NCBI RefSeq assembly: GCF_014656055.1
Contig: NZ_BNBR01000002.1
Span: 437,164-501,163 of the forward strand
Source of the DNA: Streptomyces griseosporeus
Lineage (GTDB): Bacteria; Actinomycetota; Actinomycetes; Streptomycetales; Streptomycetaceae
Length of the DNA stretch: 64,000 nucleotides
Reading direction: 5' to 3'
Both the position numbers and the translations under genes were made by a program. Of the stretch, positions 49,057 through 58,598 are shown piece by piece. How positions within the stretch are numbered: the stretch's first letter is position 1; every line of letters starts with the position of its first letter. The notes below the pieces were generated by a model that worked only from the letters and a program-made list of their open reading frames with translations, had not been told where the DNA came from and searched no databases.

Positions 49057-49266
49057 TCAGGGCCGGGCGCGCGGATCCTCCGGTGCGGGGGCGGGCAGGC
49101 TGGTCCTCGGGAGGCGGGCGGCGTCCGCGCGGGCCGGGACGGTCCGGCCGCGGGCCCGCCACTCCCTGACGAGTCCGGCGTAGATCGGCGTCCCGCTCCA
49201 GGGGACGTCGGTCGCCTCGGTGCGGGCACGGAGAGCGCCGCGCCCGGCGGGGGAAGGTCGCTCCAT
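49057..49266 (-). CDS. Small Arg-rich protein, 69 aa
   Basis: This short reading frame contains DVPWSGTPIYAGLVREWRAR followed by GRTVPARADAARLP, a phrase (GTPIYxxLxxEWxxxGRTVPG) that recurs in small Streptomyces proteins of unknown role. The rest is disordered and Arg/Pro-rich. The ATG at 49266 has no clear Shine-Dalgarno, and the frame stays open upstream to 49452, so the start is uncertain. Confidence 0.45.
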   Translation of the reverse strand: MERPSPAGRGALRARTEATDVPWSGTPIYAGLVREWRARGRTVPARADAARLPRTSLPAPAPEDPRARP

Positions 49267-49605
49267 GCCGGAGAAACGCCGTGAGCGCCCCGCTGATGCG
49301 CGCCGGGTGCGCCGGTCACCGGCGCGGGTGAGCGCATCCCCCGTTCGGCGCCACGCGGCGGTGCGTTCATCGGACAAGCCAGCCCGCTGGAGCGGGTCCG
49401 CGAGGCCTGACCGGGGGCACCGGGGCCGGGAAGGCGGCGGCAGGGGCTCCACGACATCGCGGTGACAGGCAGGCCGGTCCGCCGAAGGTTTCCGCGTACG
49501 CGCCGCCGCTCACGGACGGCTGACCGGAACCCTAACCAGACAGCGCCGATTCGCTCAACTCGCCTGTCACGCACGGCATTTCCGACAGTTGGCGCAGAAG
49601 CGAGC

Positions 49606-49675
49606 CCGAAACGGAAAGTTTCGGAGCGAAGTCTTGCCCGACCGTGCGAGATCGGTCGATGACGGTGTGTACTGT
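49606..49675 (+). promoter_or_regulatory. Inverted repeats and -10-like element upstream of the conservon
   Basis: ccgaaac-ggaaa-gtttcgg (49606-49624) is a perfect 7-bp inverted repeat, and cgaccg-tgcgagat-cggtcg (49639-49658) a perfect 6-bp one. A -10-like tactgt follows at 49670-49675, 61 bases before the cvnA start. No good -35 is visible. The remaining 469 bases between 49266 and cvnA contain no gene I can support. Confidence 0.42.
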
Positions 49676-49735
49676 GCTCCGGGCGCCTTCCCTCAGGCCC
49701 CTCTCCGCCCCTCCCTGCCCTCCTGGAACCGTTTC

Positions 49736-51346
49736 ATGATCGAACTACCGGACCTGGTGGCCGGCGGTCTCGCCGCAGGCACACTGTCCGCGCTCGCTCT
49801 CGGCGGCGGCCTGCTGCACACGCGGCGCCGACTGGCGCGGCAGCAGGCCGAGTCCACCGCGCTGCGCGCCCGACTGGACGAGTCCCTGCGGGTGTTCACG
49901 GCCGAGGTCGAGCACCTGGCCGCCCGGCGGCTGCCGGCCGCGGCGCGCGCCCTCGCCCATCCGCACCTGACGGTGCCCGGACCACTGCATCCGCAGACGG
50001 CCGGATCGCCCCTCGGTCACGCCTTGGAGGGGGTGTTGCAGGGGCTGCGCGTCGAACTCGCCGCACAGCAGGTCCGCGTCGACGCCGCCGCCCAGGCCGG
50101 GATGCGCGGCGCGACCCGCGAGATCCAGGCCGCCCTGTACCGGCTCCAGGACGCGCTGCGCGGACTGCAACAGCGCTACGACGACCCCGAGTTGGCGCAG
50201 ACGCTGTTCGAACTGGACCACGAGAACGAGCAGTCGCTGCGCCGCGCCCAGGTCGCCGCCGTCGTCTGCGGGGCCTGGGTGGGGCTCGCCCGCGAGGAGT
50301 CGCACCTGGTCGACGCCGTCACCGGCGGCCAGTCCCGGCTCGCCGGCTACCGGCGGGTGACGGTCCACAACCACCTCCGGCCGGGCACCGCCCTGGTCTC
50401 CCACGCGGTCGAACCGGTCGCGATCATCACCGCCGAACTGCTCGACAACGCGCTGCGGCACTCCGCGCCCGACACCGAGGTCCTGGTCAGCCTGGAGCAC
50501 GTGCACCACGGGGTGTGCGTCACCGTCGACGACGCCGGGGTCGGCATGACCCCGGACGAGCGGGAGCGCGCCCAGCGGCTGGTGGCCGGCCGCGATCCGA
50601 TCCTGCTGACCGATCTCGGGGACCCGCCACGCATGGGGCTCGCCGCGATCGGCCAGCTGACCCGGCAGTTCGATCTCACCGTCGACGTGTCCTCGCCGTC
50701 GCCGTACGGCGGTGTCCGCGCGGTCCTGCGCGTCGCGGAGCACCTGCTGAGCCGTATCGACCCGGCCGAACGGCCCCCGGCGGCGAGCGCACCCCGCTCC
50801 ACACGCGAGAACGCGCCGGAGGCGCCGGCCCGGGCCGTTCCCGGTGACATAGCCGCCCCGACCCCCGACGAAACGGCCGCCGCCACCCCGGCCGGGGACC
50901 CGGCCGCACCCCGGGAGACGCCTGCGAGCGGTCCCGCGGTCGCCCTGCCCGGCCGCCCGGCCGCCACCCCGCCCGGCGCACCCTCCGTCACGCCGCCCGG
51001 CCGTCCGGCCGCCGGCCACCACACCACCCTGCCCGGCGGCCCGGCCTCCGCCCCCGCCCACGCCTACGGCACCGAGCCGCCCGGCCCCGCCGCCGGGACC
51101 GTACCCGCGCACGACGACGACCGGCGGGACACCGGTGGGCTGCCGCGGCGTCGGCGGCGTACCCCGATGGCCGCCGCCGAGCAGGCGGTGCCCGCGCCAC
51201 GGGGCGTCGCGCCGCAGCGGCCCGAGCGGGCCGCCGCCGCGCTCGGCGCGCTCCAGTCCGGCACCGCCGCGGCCCGCGCCGGCAGCACGCCCGAGACCGC
51301 AGAACCGACGAACGACACCGAGAACGAAGGAGAGACGGCTCGATGA
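49736..51346 (+). CDS. cvnA: Conservon sensor kinase-like protein CvnA
   Basis: CvnA is the membrane histidine-kinase-like member of Streptomyces conservons, which resemble eukaryotic G-protein signalling sets. This 536-residue protein has one N-terminal transmembrane helix (AGGLAAGTLSALALGGGLLH), a coiled linker, a dimerisation region with ELDHENEQSLRRAQVAAVVC, and a HATPase domain (AIITAELLDNALRHSAPDTE N-box, VTVDDAGVGMTPDE G-box, GLAAIGQLTRQFDLTV). A long Pro/Ala-rich C-terminal tail follows. ATG 49736 has ggaa upstream. It overlaps cvnB by four bases. The complex CvnA-D is expected at the membrane, with CvnB and CvnC linking to the GTPase CvnD. Confidence 0.92.
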   Translation: MIELPDLVAGGLAAGTLSALALGGGLLHTRRRLARQQAESTALRARLDESLRVFTAEVEHLAARRLPAAARALAHPHLTVPGPLHPQTAGSPLGHALEGVLQGLRVELAAQQVRVDAAAQAGMRGATREIQAALYRLQDALRGLQQRYDDPELAQTLFELDHENEQSLRRAQVAAVVCGAWVGLAREESHLVDAVTGGQSRLAGYRRVTVHNHLRPGTALVSHAVEPVAIITAELLDNALRHSAPDTEVLVSLEHVHHGVCVTVDDAGVGMTPDERERAQRLVAGRDPILLTDLGDPPRMGLAAIGQLTRQFDLTVDVSSPSPYGGVRAVLRVAEHLLSRIDPAERPPAASAPRSTRENAPEAPARAVPGDIAAPTPDETAAATPAGDPAAPRETPASGPAVALPGRPAATPPGAPSVTPPGRPAAGHHTTLPGGPASAPAHAYGTEPPGPAAGTVPAHDDDRRDTGGLPRRRRRTPMAAAEQAVPAPRGVAPQRPERAAAALGALQSGTAAARAGSTPETAEPTNDTENEGETAR

Positions 51347-51762
51347 CCAGCCGCGAGACGGGCGACACGGCATGGGTGCTGGAGCCGATCCTGCAGGTGC
51401 CGCACGTGGTGGCGGCCGTCCTGCTGACCCGGGACGGACTCGTGACCGGATACACCGACGCGCTCTCCCAGCCGTCCGCCGAGCGGGTCGCCGCGATCAC
51501 CTCGACCGTGCAGGGCGCGGCCCGCACGGCGGCCGCCGCCTTCGCCGACGCCGACCGGGCGGAGATCCGGCAGGTCGTCATCGAGTCCGACCACGGGTAC
51601 GTGCTGATCGTGCCGACCGACCACGGCACCTGCGTGGCCGCCTACGGCGACGGCGAGGTGCGCCTGGACCTGCTGGCGCACCGGGTGCACTCGCAGGTGG
51701 CGCGGCTGGCCGAGAAGGCGATGGTGGCCGCGCCCCGGGGAGCCGACGGCGCGCCCGTATGA
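51343..51762 (+). CDS. cvnB: Conservon roadblock/LC7 protein CvnB
   Basis: The 139-residue protein is a roadblock/LC7-domain protein, the usual regulator or adaptor of small GTPases. Typical parts are WVLEPILQVPHVVAAVLLTR, DGLVTGYTDALSQPSAERVA and RQVVIESDHGYVLIVPTDHG. It starts at ATG 51343, overlapping the cvnA stop (ATGA), and overlaps cvnC by four bases. It probably acts with CvnD as a GTPase partner. Confidence 0.93.
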   Translation: MTSRETGDTAWVLEPILQVPHVVAAVLLTRDGLVTGYTDALSQPSAERVAAITSTVQGAARTAAAAFADADRAEIRQVVIESDHGYVLIVPTDHGTCVAAYGDGEVRLDLLAHRVHSQVARLAEKAMVAAPRGADGAPV

Positions 51763-52118
51763 CCGCCCGCCCGGGCGGGCGTCCCCTGGTCCCCGCCTAT
51801 CTGGCGACGGGGGGCACGGCCCGGCACCCCCGGCTGCGGCTGGAGCGGCTGTCGCTGCTCCTCCGCAGCGACAAGCCGGTGCCCGACGGCCTCACCCCCG
51901 CCCAGCTGGCGCTGCTGGACGAACTGGCCGACGGGACGCTGACGGTGGTGGAAGCGGCCGCGCTGCTCAGGCTGCCGGTCTCCGCCATACGGGTGCTGGC
52001 CGCCGAACTCGTCGACCGGGACCTGCTGGTGACCCGCGCGCCGATCCCGCCCGCCGAACGGTTCGCCCCCGACCTGCTGAAGAGAGTGGCCGATGGCCTC
52101 CGCGCCCTCAAGCACTAG
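51759..52118 (+). CDS. cvnC: Conservon DUF742 protein CvnC
   Basis: The 119-residue protein has the DUF742 winged-helix-like fold: PLVPAYLATGGTARHPRLRL, then PAQLALLDELADGTLTVVEA and ALLRLPVSAIRVLAAELVDR. The family occurs almost only in conservons. It starts at ATG 51759 inside the cvnB stop (ATGA). Its last 26 bases overlap cvnD, an unusually long overlap for this operon. Confidence 0.93.
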   Translation: MTARPGGRPLVPAYLATGGTARHPRLRLERLSLLLRSDKPVPDGLTPAQLALLDELADGTLTVVEAAALLRLPVSAIRVLAAELVDRDLLVTRAPIPPAERFAPDLLKRVADGLRALKH

Positions 52119-52710
52119 CCGCGTCCACCTGCCGGACACCGCCCGCGACCTGGTGAAGATCCTGGTCACGGGCCCCTTCGGGGTGGGCAAGACCACGTTG
52201 ATCGACTCGGTGTCGGAGATCCGGCCGCTGCACACCGAGGAGCACCTGACCGAGGCGTCCGCGCAGGTGGACGACCTGGACGGGGTGCGGGACAAGGTGA
52301 CGACCACCGTCGCCGTCGACTTCGGCCGGATCAGCCTGCCGGACGGCATCGTGCTGTACCTGTTCGGCACGCCCGGCCAGGAGCGCTTCCGGCCGCTGTG
52401 GGACGACATCGCCTACGGCGCCCTCGGCGCGCTCGTGCTGGTGGACAGCCGCCGCGTCGACGCCTCCTTCGACGTGCTGGGGCTTGTGGAGGAGTCGGGG
52501 CTGCCGTACGCGGTGGCGTTCAACGCCTTCCCGGACGCGCCCCGGCACTACACGCAGGACCAGTTGCGCGCCGCGCTGGACCTGGACCCGGGCACGCCGA
52601 TGGTGACGTGCGACGCGCGGGAGGCGAACTCCTCGCTGGACGCGCTGCTCGCCCTGGTCCAGCACCTGATCGACCGTCAGAACACCGCCACCGCCCCGGA
52701 GTCCGTGTGA
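52093..52710 (+). CDS. cvnD: Conservon small GTPase CvnD
   Basis: This 205-residue Ras-like GTP-binding protein has the P-loop [10 protein letters not shown] (G1), a Thr-rich switch region ([16 protein letters not shown]), [10 protein letters not shown] (G3, the usual DxxGQ changed to GTPGQE) and a G4-like AFNAFPDA instead of NKxD. CvnD proteins are known to have such changes. It is the output switch of the conservon. ATG 52093 overlaps cvnC by 26 bases; the P450 gene downstream overlaps by four. Confidence 0.94.
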   Translation: MASAPSSTSRVHLPDTARDLVKILVTGPFGVGKTTLIDSVSEIRPLHTEEHLTEASAQVDDLDGVRDKVTTTVAVDFGRISLPDGIVLYLFGTPGQERFRPLWDDIAYGALGALVLVDSRRVDASFDVLGLVEESGLPYAVAFNAFPDAPRHYTQDQLRAALDLDPGTPMVTCDAREANSSLDALLALVQHLIDRQNTATAPESV

Positions 52711-53945
52711 CCACCTATCCCGCTGCCCAGGAGGCGTTCTCCCGTTCGGCGCCGGTGCGCCTGTGGGAGGACGGCTTCGCCCGCGAACCCGACCGCTACT
52801 ACGCCGCCCTGCGCGCCCAGGGGCCGGTCGGCTGGGCGGAGCTGGCGCCCGGCGTGCCCGCCTACCTGGTGACCGACCGGCAGGCGGCGCTGGACGTGCT
52901 GCGCGACGACGCCACCTTCTCGCACGACCCGCGCCCCTGGGAGGCGACCGTCGCGGACGACTCCCCCGTGCTGGGCATGATGCGCTGGCGGCCCAACGCG
53001 CTGTTCGCCGACGGCGCCGCCCACGTCCGGTACCGCACCGCGCTGATCGACGTCTTCGACCTGGTCGAACCGCACGACCTGCGGGCCCGTGTGCACCGGG
53101 CGGTGCGGCTGCTGGCCTCGCGGATCGGCCCGCGCGGCGAGGCCGACCTGGTGGGCGACTTCGCGCGGCCGCTGATGGCCCTCGTCTTCAACGACCTGTT
53201 CGGACTGCCCGAGAGCTACGGAGACCGCCTCAACGCGGGCCTGGGCAAGATGATGGAGGGCGGCGCGCAGGCCGCCGAGGGCGAGGCGGAGTACGGCCGG
53301 TACGTCCTGGAGCTGATCGCGGCCAAGACCGAGCGGCGCGGCGACGACCTGCCGAGCCGGCTCCTCGACCATCCGGCCGGGCTGACCGCCGACGAGGTGA
53401 CCTGGCAGGTCTTCCTCACGCTGGGCGCCGGGTACGAGCCGACCGCGAACCTGGTGTCCAACGCGCTCTCCCGCATCCTCGGCAACCCCGCCTACTACTC
53501 GACGCTGACCAGCGGCGCCCGCCCGGTGATGGACGCGGTGGTGGAGGTCCTGCACCACGAGACCCCGCTCACCAACTACGGCGTGTACTACGCCCGCAGG
53601 CCGGTGTCCTTCCACGGCGTGTGGCTGCGGGCCGCGGTGCCGGTGGTGGTCGCGTTCGGCGCGCTGGCGAGCGAGGCCGAGCAGCGGTACGGCACCGGCC
53701 GGCACCCGGGCGACGCCTCGCACCTGTCGTGGGGCGCGGGCCCGCACGCCTGCCCGGTCAAGCAGCACACCCTGCTGATCGCCACCGAGGCGATCGAACG
53801 GCTCACCCAGTGGCTGCCCGACCTGGAGCCGGTCCTGCCGCGCGAGCGGCTGACCTGGCGGCCTGGGCCCTTCCACCGCTCCCTGACCGCACTGCCCGTC
53901 CGGTTCAGCCCCCGCACCCTCGACCAGGCAGGAGGCCTGCAGTGA
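52707..53945 (+). CDS. Conservon cytochrome P450, CYP157-like, without ExxR
   Basis: This 412-residue P450 has an I-helix ([20 protein letters not shown]) and heme loop [13 protein letters not shown] with Cys349. The K-helix reads [15 protein letters not shown], so the ExxR is E280-V-L-H283 with His in place of Arg. The CYP157 family of Streptomyces conservons is known to lack canonical ExxR, and this member fits that pattern. GTG 52707 overlaps the cvnD stop (GTGA). The redox or sensing role with the GTPase is unknown. Confidence 0.92.
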   Translation: MTTYPAAQEAFSRSAPVRLWEDGFAREPDRYYAALRAQGPVGWAELAPGVPAYLVTDRQAALDVLRDDATFSHDPRPWEATVADDSPVLGMMRWRPNALFADGAAHVRYRTALIDVFDLVEPHDLRARVHRAVRLLASRIGPRGEADLVGDFARPLMALVFNDLFGLPESYGDRLNAGLGKMMEGGAQAAEGEAEYGRYVLELIAAKTERRGDDLPSRLLDHPAGLTADEVTWQVFLTLGAGYEPTANLVSNALSRILGNPAYYSTLTSGARPVMDAVVEVLHHETPLTNYGVYYARRPVSFHGVWLRAAVPVVVAFGALASEAEQRYGTGRHPGDASHLSWGAGPHACPVKQHTLLIATEAIERLTQWLPDLEPVLPRERLTWRPGPFHRSLTALPVRFSPRTLDQAGGLQ

Positions 53946-55168
53946 CCGTGACCGACCGCATCGCCCTCGACCCCTTCGGTGCCGACATCCCCGGCGAGAG
54001 CGCCCGGCTGCGCGCCCTCGGCCCGATCGTCCCCGTCGCACTGCCCGGCGGCATACCGGCCTGGGCGCCCACCCGGTACGACACGCTGAAGGAGCTGATC
54101 CTCGACCCGCGCGTCAGCAAGGACCCGCGGCAGCACTGGCGGCTGTGGCCGGAGATCGGCGAGCATCCGTCCTGGGGCTGGGTCCTCGGCTGGGTCGGCG
54201 TGATCAACATGCTCTCCACCTACGGCGCCGACCACACGCGGCTGCGCAAGCTGGTCGCGCCGAGCTTCACCCAGCGCCGTACCGAGGCGCTGCGCGGACG
54301 GGTGGAGGCGATCACCGCGGAGCTGCTCGACGAGCTGGCCGCGGCCGGCGCGGGCGGTGCGGACGTGGACGTGAAGGCCCTCTTCGCGAACGAGCTGCCG
54401 ATGCGGATCATCTTCGAACTCTTCGGCGTGCCCGAGGAGTTGCGGGAGGCCAACGTCCGGCTCGTCGCGGCCATCATGGACACCACGGATCCGAGCCCGG
54501 AGCACGCCGCGTTCGTCCAGGAGCAGATCGGCACGGTGCTCGGCGCGCTCATCGCGCACAAGCGGGAGCACCCCGCCGACGACATGACGACTGAGCTGAT
54601 CCGGGTGCGGGACGAGGACGGCGACCGGCTCAGCGACGAGGAGCTGCTGTACACGCTGCTGCTGGTCATCGGTGCCGGCTTCGAGACGACCGTCAACCTG
54701 ATCGGCAACGCGGTCGTGGCGCTGCTGCGCGACCCCGCCCAGCTGGCCGCCGTGCGGGAGGGGAAGACGTCCTGGCAGGGCGTGGTCGAGGAGACGCTGC
54801 GGGTGCATCCGTCGATCGCCTCGCTGCCGCTGCGGTTCGCGGTGACGGACCTGACCGTCGGCGACGTCACGATCCCGGCCGGGGACGCGATCATCACGAC
54901 GTACGCGGCGGCCGGTCTCGACCCCGCGCACTACGGCGCCGACGCGGCCGTGTTCGACGCGGCGCGCGGCGCCGACGACCACATGGCGTTCGGGATCGGG
55001 GTGCACCGCTGCATCGGCGCGCCGCTCGCCCGCATGGAGGCGCTGACCGCGCTGCCCGCGCTGTTCGACCGCTTCCCCGAGCTGCGTCTGGCGCGGGAGG
55101 AGCTGGAGCAGGTGCCGTCGTTCATCGCGTTCGGCTGGCGGGAGATCCCGGTGCGGCTCGGGGGCTGA
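53942..55168 (+). CDS. Conservon-linked cytochrome P450, CYP154-like
   Basis: The 408-residue P450 has all standard elements: I-helix [21 protein letters not shown]-helix EETLRVHPS with E284-T-L-R287, and heme loop [20 protein letters not shown] with Cys357. It resembles the CYP154 group that often follows a CYP157 in conservons. GTG 53942 overlaps the previous stop by four bases. It is the last gene of the operon. Its substrate is unknown; it may act with the unusual P450 before it. Confidence 0.93.
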   Translation: MTVTDRIALDPFGADIPGESARLRALGPIVPVALPGGIPAWAPTRYDTLKELILDPRVSKDPRQHWRLWPEIGEHPSWGWVLGWVGVINMLSTYGADHTRLRKLVAPSFTQRRTEALRGRVEAITAELLDELAAAGAGGADVDVKALFANELPMRIIFELFGVPEELREANVRLVAAIMDTTDPSPEHAAFVQEQIGTVLGALIAHKREHPADDMTTELIRVRDEDGDRLSDEELLYTLLLVIGAGFETTVNLIGNAVVALLRDPAQLAAVREGKTSWQGVVEETLRVHPSIASLPLRFAVTDLTVGDVTIPAGDAIITTYAAAGLDPAHYGADAAVFDAARGADDHMAFGIGVHRCIGAPLARMEALTALPALFDRFPELRLAREELEQVPSFIAFGWREIPVRLGG

Positions 55169-55175
55169 CGGCGCG

Positions 55176-55216
55176 GCAGGGGCGCGACCGGTCCCCCGTT
55201 CCGGTCGGGCCCCTGC
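55176..55216 (+). terminator. 16-bp hairpin terminator of the conservon
   Basis: gcaggggcgcgaccgg (55176-55191) pairs with ccggtcgggcccctgc (55201-55216) at 15 of 16 positions around a nine-base loop, seven bases after the last P450 stop. Confidence 0.85.
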
Positions 55217-55291
55217 GGCTGCGGGTCGAACTTACGTGCCTGCGGGCCCGCCTGTGAACCGTGTCCGTGCCCGGCGCGCGGGCCGCCGGGC

Positions 55292-56896
55292 TCACCCGTG
55301 CACAGCTGCGTCCCGATCGCCCGGTTCCTCCGGGGCGAGCACGGGCGGCGCGAGCTCCCCGGCGGCGAGGTGGGCGAGGACGACCTCGTACAGGTCCGGG
55401 CCACCGGTCAGCAGCTGGCGTTCGAGGACGGGTTCGGCGGCACGGACGTGCTCGCGGACGGTCTGCGCGTGCACACCGAGCCGCTGCGCGGCCCGCTCGG
55501 CGTTGCCGCCGGCGCCGATCCAGGCCCGCAGGGTGCCCCGCAGATCCCGGCTGTCGGCGTCGAGCCGCGCCAGCAGCTCCCGCGCCCACTCCTGCACGGC
55601 GGGCCCGGCGAGGAGTGCGGGGAGACCCACGGGGGACGCCTGGCCGGCCAGGTCTGCGGCGGCGGGCGCCCCTTCCCGGTCCCGTCGGCCGGCCCCGGCC
55701 GAGCCCGCCCCCTGCTGTCCACGGCCGGGGGCCGGCGGCTCCGCATCGGTGCCCGGCGCGTCCTCCACCGGCCGTACCTGCGTGTTGAGGGCGAGGTGGA
55801 CCGCCGCCCGGGCGGTGAGGTCGGTGAAGTCGGCGCCCAGCAGGGTCTCGGTGCGGGTCATGCGGGCGCGGACGGTGTTGCGGCTGACGCCGAGCACCTT
55901 GGCGGCGTTGACGGCGGTGAACTCCAGGCCGAGGCGGGTGGTGGCGAGCAGTTCGGCGCCGGTGTGGTGTGCCAGCCCGTCCAGCGGCCGCAGCAGCCGG
56001 GCGGCCCAGGCGGTGAGCGCGGCGGGGTCCATCAGCCGTTCGGGGCGGGTGCGTTCGGCGTAGACTGCCGCCTTCCCGGGGCGGAAGCGGGCCACGGCGA
56101 GCGCGCTGACGGCCTGCCCGTACGCGCCGGCGGTGCGGGCGAGGCTCTGCCGGGTACTGCCGCCGAGGTAGGTGTGCGGGCGCGGCTCGACCAGCGCGCG
56201 CAGGGCGGGGTCGGCGGTGTCGTCCGGGGCGACGACGATGACGTGGGCGTCGACGGCCGGGCAGCGTACGACGAGGGCCTGCTCGCGGGTGGCGGCGAGG
56301 CACTCCTCGGCGAGCCGGTCGCGGTCCTCGGGGCGGCCCTCGACGACGTACACCCACGCGGTGTCGGTGTCGAGCAGGCCCGGCCACAGCCCGGCGGCGA
56401 CCCGGCGCGCGGAGACGGTGTCCTCGACCATGAGCAGCTGGAGGATGGCGAGCCGCAGGTCGGCCGCGGCCCGCCGCAGGCGGTGTCCGGTCGCGGTGGA
56501 CTCCTGGGCCCGCAGCAGGAGTTCGAGGACGGCGGCGGTGTGGGTGACGGCGTCGGCGGCGCGCCGGTCGAAGGGGGCGCCGCGCGCGACCGTCAGCACG
56601 CCGGCGGTCTGCGGCAGGTCGACGCGGACCAGCCGCAGGTGGCGGCCCTGCCCCTCCCAGGCGGCGGAGGCGATGCGCCCGTGGACCAGGCCGGCGGCGA
56701 GAGCGTCGTCCACGGGCACCGGTTCGCCCGCGAGCAGCCGCCCGGCGCCGTCGGTCAGGGAGACGGACGCGTCCACGGTGCCGGCGAGCCAGGCGACGAC
56801 CTTGCCGGCGTCGCGTCCGGCGGGCCGCAGCTGCTCCAGGAGCTGCCGGGCCCACGCCGTGTCGGCGTCGGGTGTCCCGTCGGCTGGGCCCGTCAT
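55292..56896 (-). CDS. PucR-like regulator with two HTH motifs
   Basis: The 534-residue protein has a GAF-like or PucR N-terminal region (VVAWLAGTVDASVSLTDGAG, QTAGVLTVARGAPFDRR) and a middle region with GGSTRQSLARTAGAYGQAVS as in the PucR/CdaR family. A first HTH follows (FTAVNAAKVLGVSRNTVRAR). After a 60-residue disordered linker comes a second HTH (NAERAAQRLGVHAQTVREHV). Two HTHs in one chain are unusual, as PucR members typically end at one. ATG 56896 has gaggaga upstream. It converges on the conservon and is divergent from the TsaC-like gene; target genes are not evident. Confidence 0.82.
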   Translation of the reverse strand: MTGPADGTPDADTAWARQLLEQLRPAGRDAGKVVAWLAGTVDASVSLTDGAGRLLAGEPVPVDDALAAGLVHGRIASAAWEGQGRHLRLVRVDLPQTAGVLTVARGAPFDRRAADAVTHTAAVLELLLRAQESTATGHRLRRAAADLRLAILQLLMVEDTVSARRVAAGLWPGLLDTDTAWVYVVEGRPEDRDRLAEECLAATREQALVVRCPAVDAHVIVVAPDDTADPALRALVEPRPHTYLGGSTRQSLARTAGAYGQAVSALAVARFRPGKAAVYAERTRPERLMDPAALTAWAARLLRPLDGLAHHTGAELLATTRLGLEFTAVNAAKVLGVSRNTVRARMTRTETLLGADFTDLTARAAVHLALNTQVRPVEDAPGTDAEPPAPGRGQQGAGSAGAGRRDREGAPAAADLAGQASPVGLPALLAGPAVQEWARELLARLDADSRDLRGTLRAWIGAGGNAERAAQRLGVHAQTVREHVRAAEPVLERQLLTGGPDLYEVVLAHLAAGELAPPVLAPEEPGDRDAAVHG

Positions 56897-57071
56897 GTCG
56901 GCCGTCTCCTCGTCCGTGCTGTCCGCGGCGGTCTGCCGGGCGGACGTTACCGCACCTGCCCGGACCCGGGCAGGACGGCATCGGCGCACGTCACAGGGGT
57001 CGGCACGGGCTGCGCGCGGCCTGCGGCGGGGCAGCTCTGCACGGCCGGGCGCGGCGGCATAAGCTCGGCGG

Positions 57072-57692
57072 ATGGCGAAGTACTTCGACGTGCACCCCGA
57101 CAACCCCCAGCCGCGCACCATTCTCCAGGTCGCCGAGAGCATCCGGCAGGACGCGCTCGTCGCCTACCCGACGGACTCCTGTTACGCCCTGGGCTGCCGG
57201 CTGGGCAGCCGTGACGGCATGGAGCGGATCCGCTCCATCCGGCAGCTGGACGACCGGCACCACTTCACGCTGGTGTGCCAGGACTTCGCGCAGCTCGGCC
57301 AGTTCGTCCGGGTCGACAAGGACGTGTTCCGGGCCGTGAAGGCCTCCACTCCGGGCAGTTACACCTTCATCCTGCCGGCGACGAAGGAGGTGCCGAGGAT
57401 GCTCCAGCACCCGAAGAAGAAGACGGTCGGGGTGCGCATCCCCGACCATGTGGTCACCCAGGCGCTCCTGGCCGAGCTGGGCGAGCCGCTGCTGTCGAGC
57501 ACGCTGCTGCTGCCCGGCGAGGACGAGCCGATGACGCAGGGCTGGGAGATCAAGGACCGGCTCGACCATGTGCTGGACGCGGTGGTCGACTCCGGCGACT
57601 GCGGCACCGAGCCGACGACGGTGATCGACTTCTCGGGGGGCGAGGCGGAGATCGTGCGGCGCGGCGCCGGGGACACGACACGCTTCGAGTGA
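57072..57692 (+). CDS. TsaC/YciO-family protein (Sua5/YrdC fold)
   Basis: This 206-residue protein has the YrdC fold of L-threonylcarbamoyladenylate synthases, which make the precursor of tRNA t6A. Landmarks are ALVAYPTDSCYALGCRLGSR, LDDRHHFTLVCQDFAQLGQF, STPGSYTFILPATKEVPRM and TVGVRIPDHVVTQALLAELG. The order and the N-terminal DNPQPRTILQVAES place it in the YciO subgroup, which may not itself make t6A. It has no operon partner. Confidence 0.88.
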   Translation: MAKYFDVHPDNPQPRTILQVAESIRQDALVAYPTDSCYALGCRLGSRDGMERIRSIRQLDDRHHFTLVCQDFAQLGQFVRVDKDVFRAVKASTPGSYTFILPATKEVPRMLQHPKKKTVGVRIPDHVVTQALLAELGEPLLSSTLLLPGEDEPMTQGWEIKDRLDHVLDAVVDSGDCGTEPTTVIDFSGGEAEIVRRGAGDTTRFE

Positions 57693-57810
57693 GGGACCGG
57701 GGCCGACCGCCGGCAACTGCGTGGCCCATGCAACCATGATCGGAACCGGTCCCCGCGGGACACCCCCGGGGACCGCAGCGTTGCCCCCCGACCCGCCAAG
57801 AGGTGGCCCC

Positions 57811-58566
57811 ATGAGTTCCGTTCAGGCCGGCACCGTCGAGATCCGCACCGCGGACGGCACGGCCGACGCCTATCTGTCCCATCCGGGCGACGGCCGCCCG
57901 CACCCGGCCGTGCTGCTCTACATGGACGCCTTCGGGCTGCGCCCGCAGCTGCGCGCCATGGCCGACCGGCTCGCCGCGGCCGGCTACACGGTGCTGGTGC
58001 CGAACCTGTTCTACCGTCACGGCACGGCGCCCGTCGTGGAGCTGCCCGAGTTCATCGACCACGAGGGCCGCCCGGAGATCTTCGAGAAGGTCGGCCCGCT
58101 CATCCGCTCCCTGACCCCCGACCTCGCGATGCGCGACGCCGCCGCCTGGCTGGAATGGCTGGCCGCCTCACCGGCGGTCGCGGCCGGGCCGGTCGCGGTG
58201 ACCGGCTACTGCATGGGCGCCCGGCTGTCCCTGCTGACCGCGGGCACCTATCCGGAGCGGGTCGCCGCCGCGGCCGGCTTCCACGGCGGGCGCCTGGCCA
58301 CGGACACGCCGGACAGCCCGCACCGGGTGGCCGACCGGATCACCGCCGAGGTGTACTTCGGCCACGCCGACGGGGACCCGTCGCTGCCGCCGGAGCAGAT
58401 CGAGCGCCTGGAGAAGGCGCTGACGGACGCGGGTGTACGGCACCGGTGCGAGGTCTACCCGGGCGCCCGGCACGGCTTCACGCAGGCTGACACCTCGGCG
58501 TACCACAAGGAGGGCGACGAGCGGCACTGGGCGGCGCTGCTGGACCTGCTGGAGCGCACCTTCTGA
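57811..58566 (+). CDS. Dienelactone hydrolase family protein
   Basis: The 251-residue alpha/beta hydrolase has the dienelactone hydrolase triad: nucleophile Cys134 in VTGYCMGARLSLLTAG, Asp in FGHADGDPSLPPEQIE and His in YPGARHGFTQ. Other family parts are HPAVLLYMDAFGLRPQLRAM and VPNLFYRHGTAPV. It may hydrolyse a dienelactone or another ester or lactone in aromatic degradation; context gives no link. ATG 57811 follows aagaggtgg; a longer N-terminus is open but not family-like. Confidence 0.9.
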   Translation: MSSVQAGTVEIRTADGTADAYLSHPGDGRPHPAVLLYMDAFGLRPQLRAMADRLAAAGYTVLVPNLFYRHGTAPVVELPEFIDHEGRPEIFEKVGPLIRSLTPDLAMRDAAAWLEWLAASPAVAAGPVAVTGYCMGARLSLLTAGTYPERVAAAAGFHGGRLATDTPDSPHRVADRITAEVYFGHADGDPSLPPEQIERLEKALTDAGVRHRCEVYPGARHGFTQADTSAYHKEGDERHWAALLDLLERTF

Positions 58567-58598
58567 CCCTGCCGGTCCGGCACTCGTCCGAGCCGCGG

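Noticed and set aside
49267..49735. Plus-strand short reading frames before cvnA
   Set aside because: They are Arg-rich, lack ribosome sites and family resemblance, and cover an evident promoter region.
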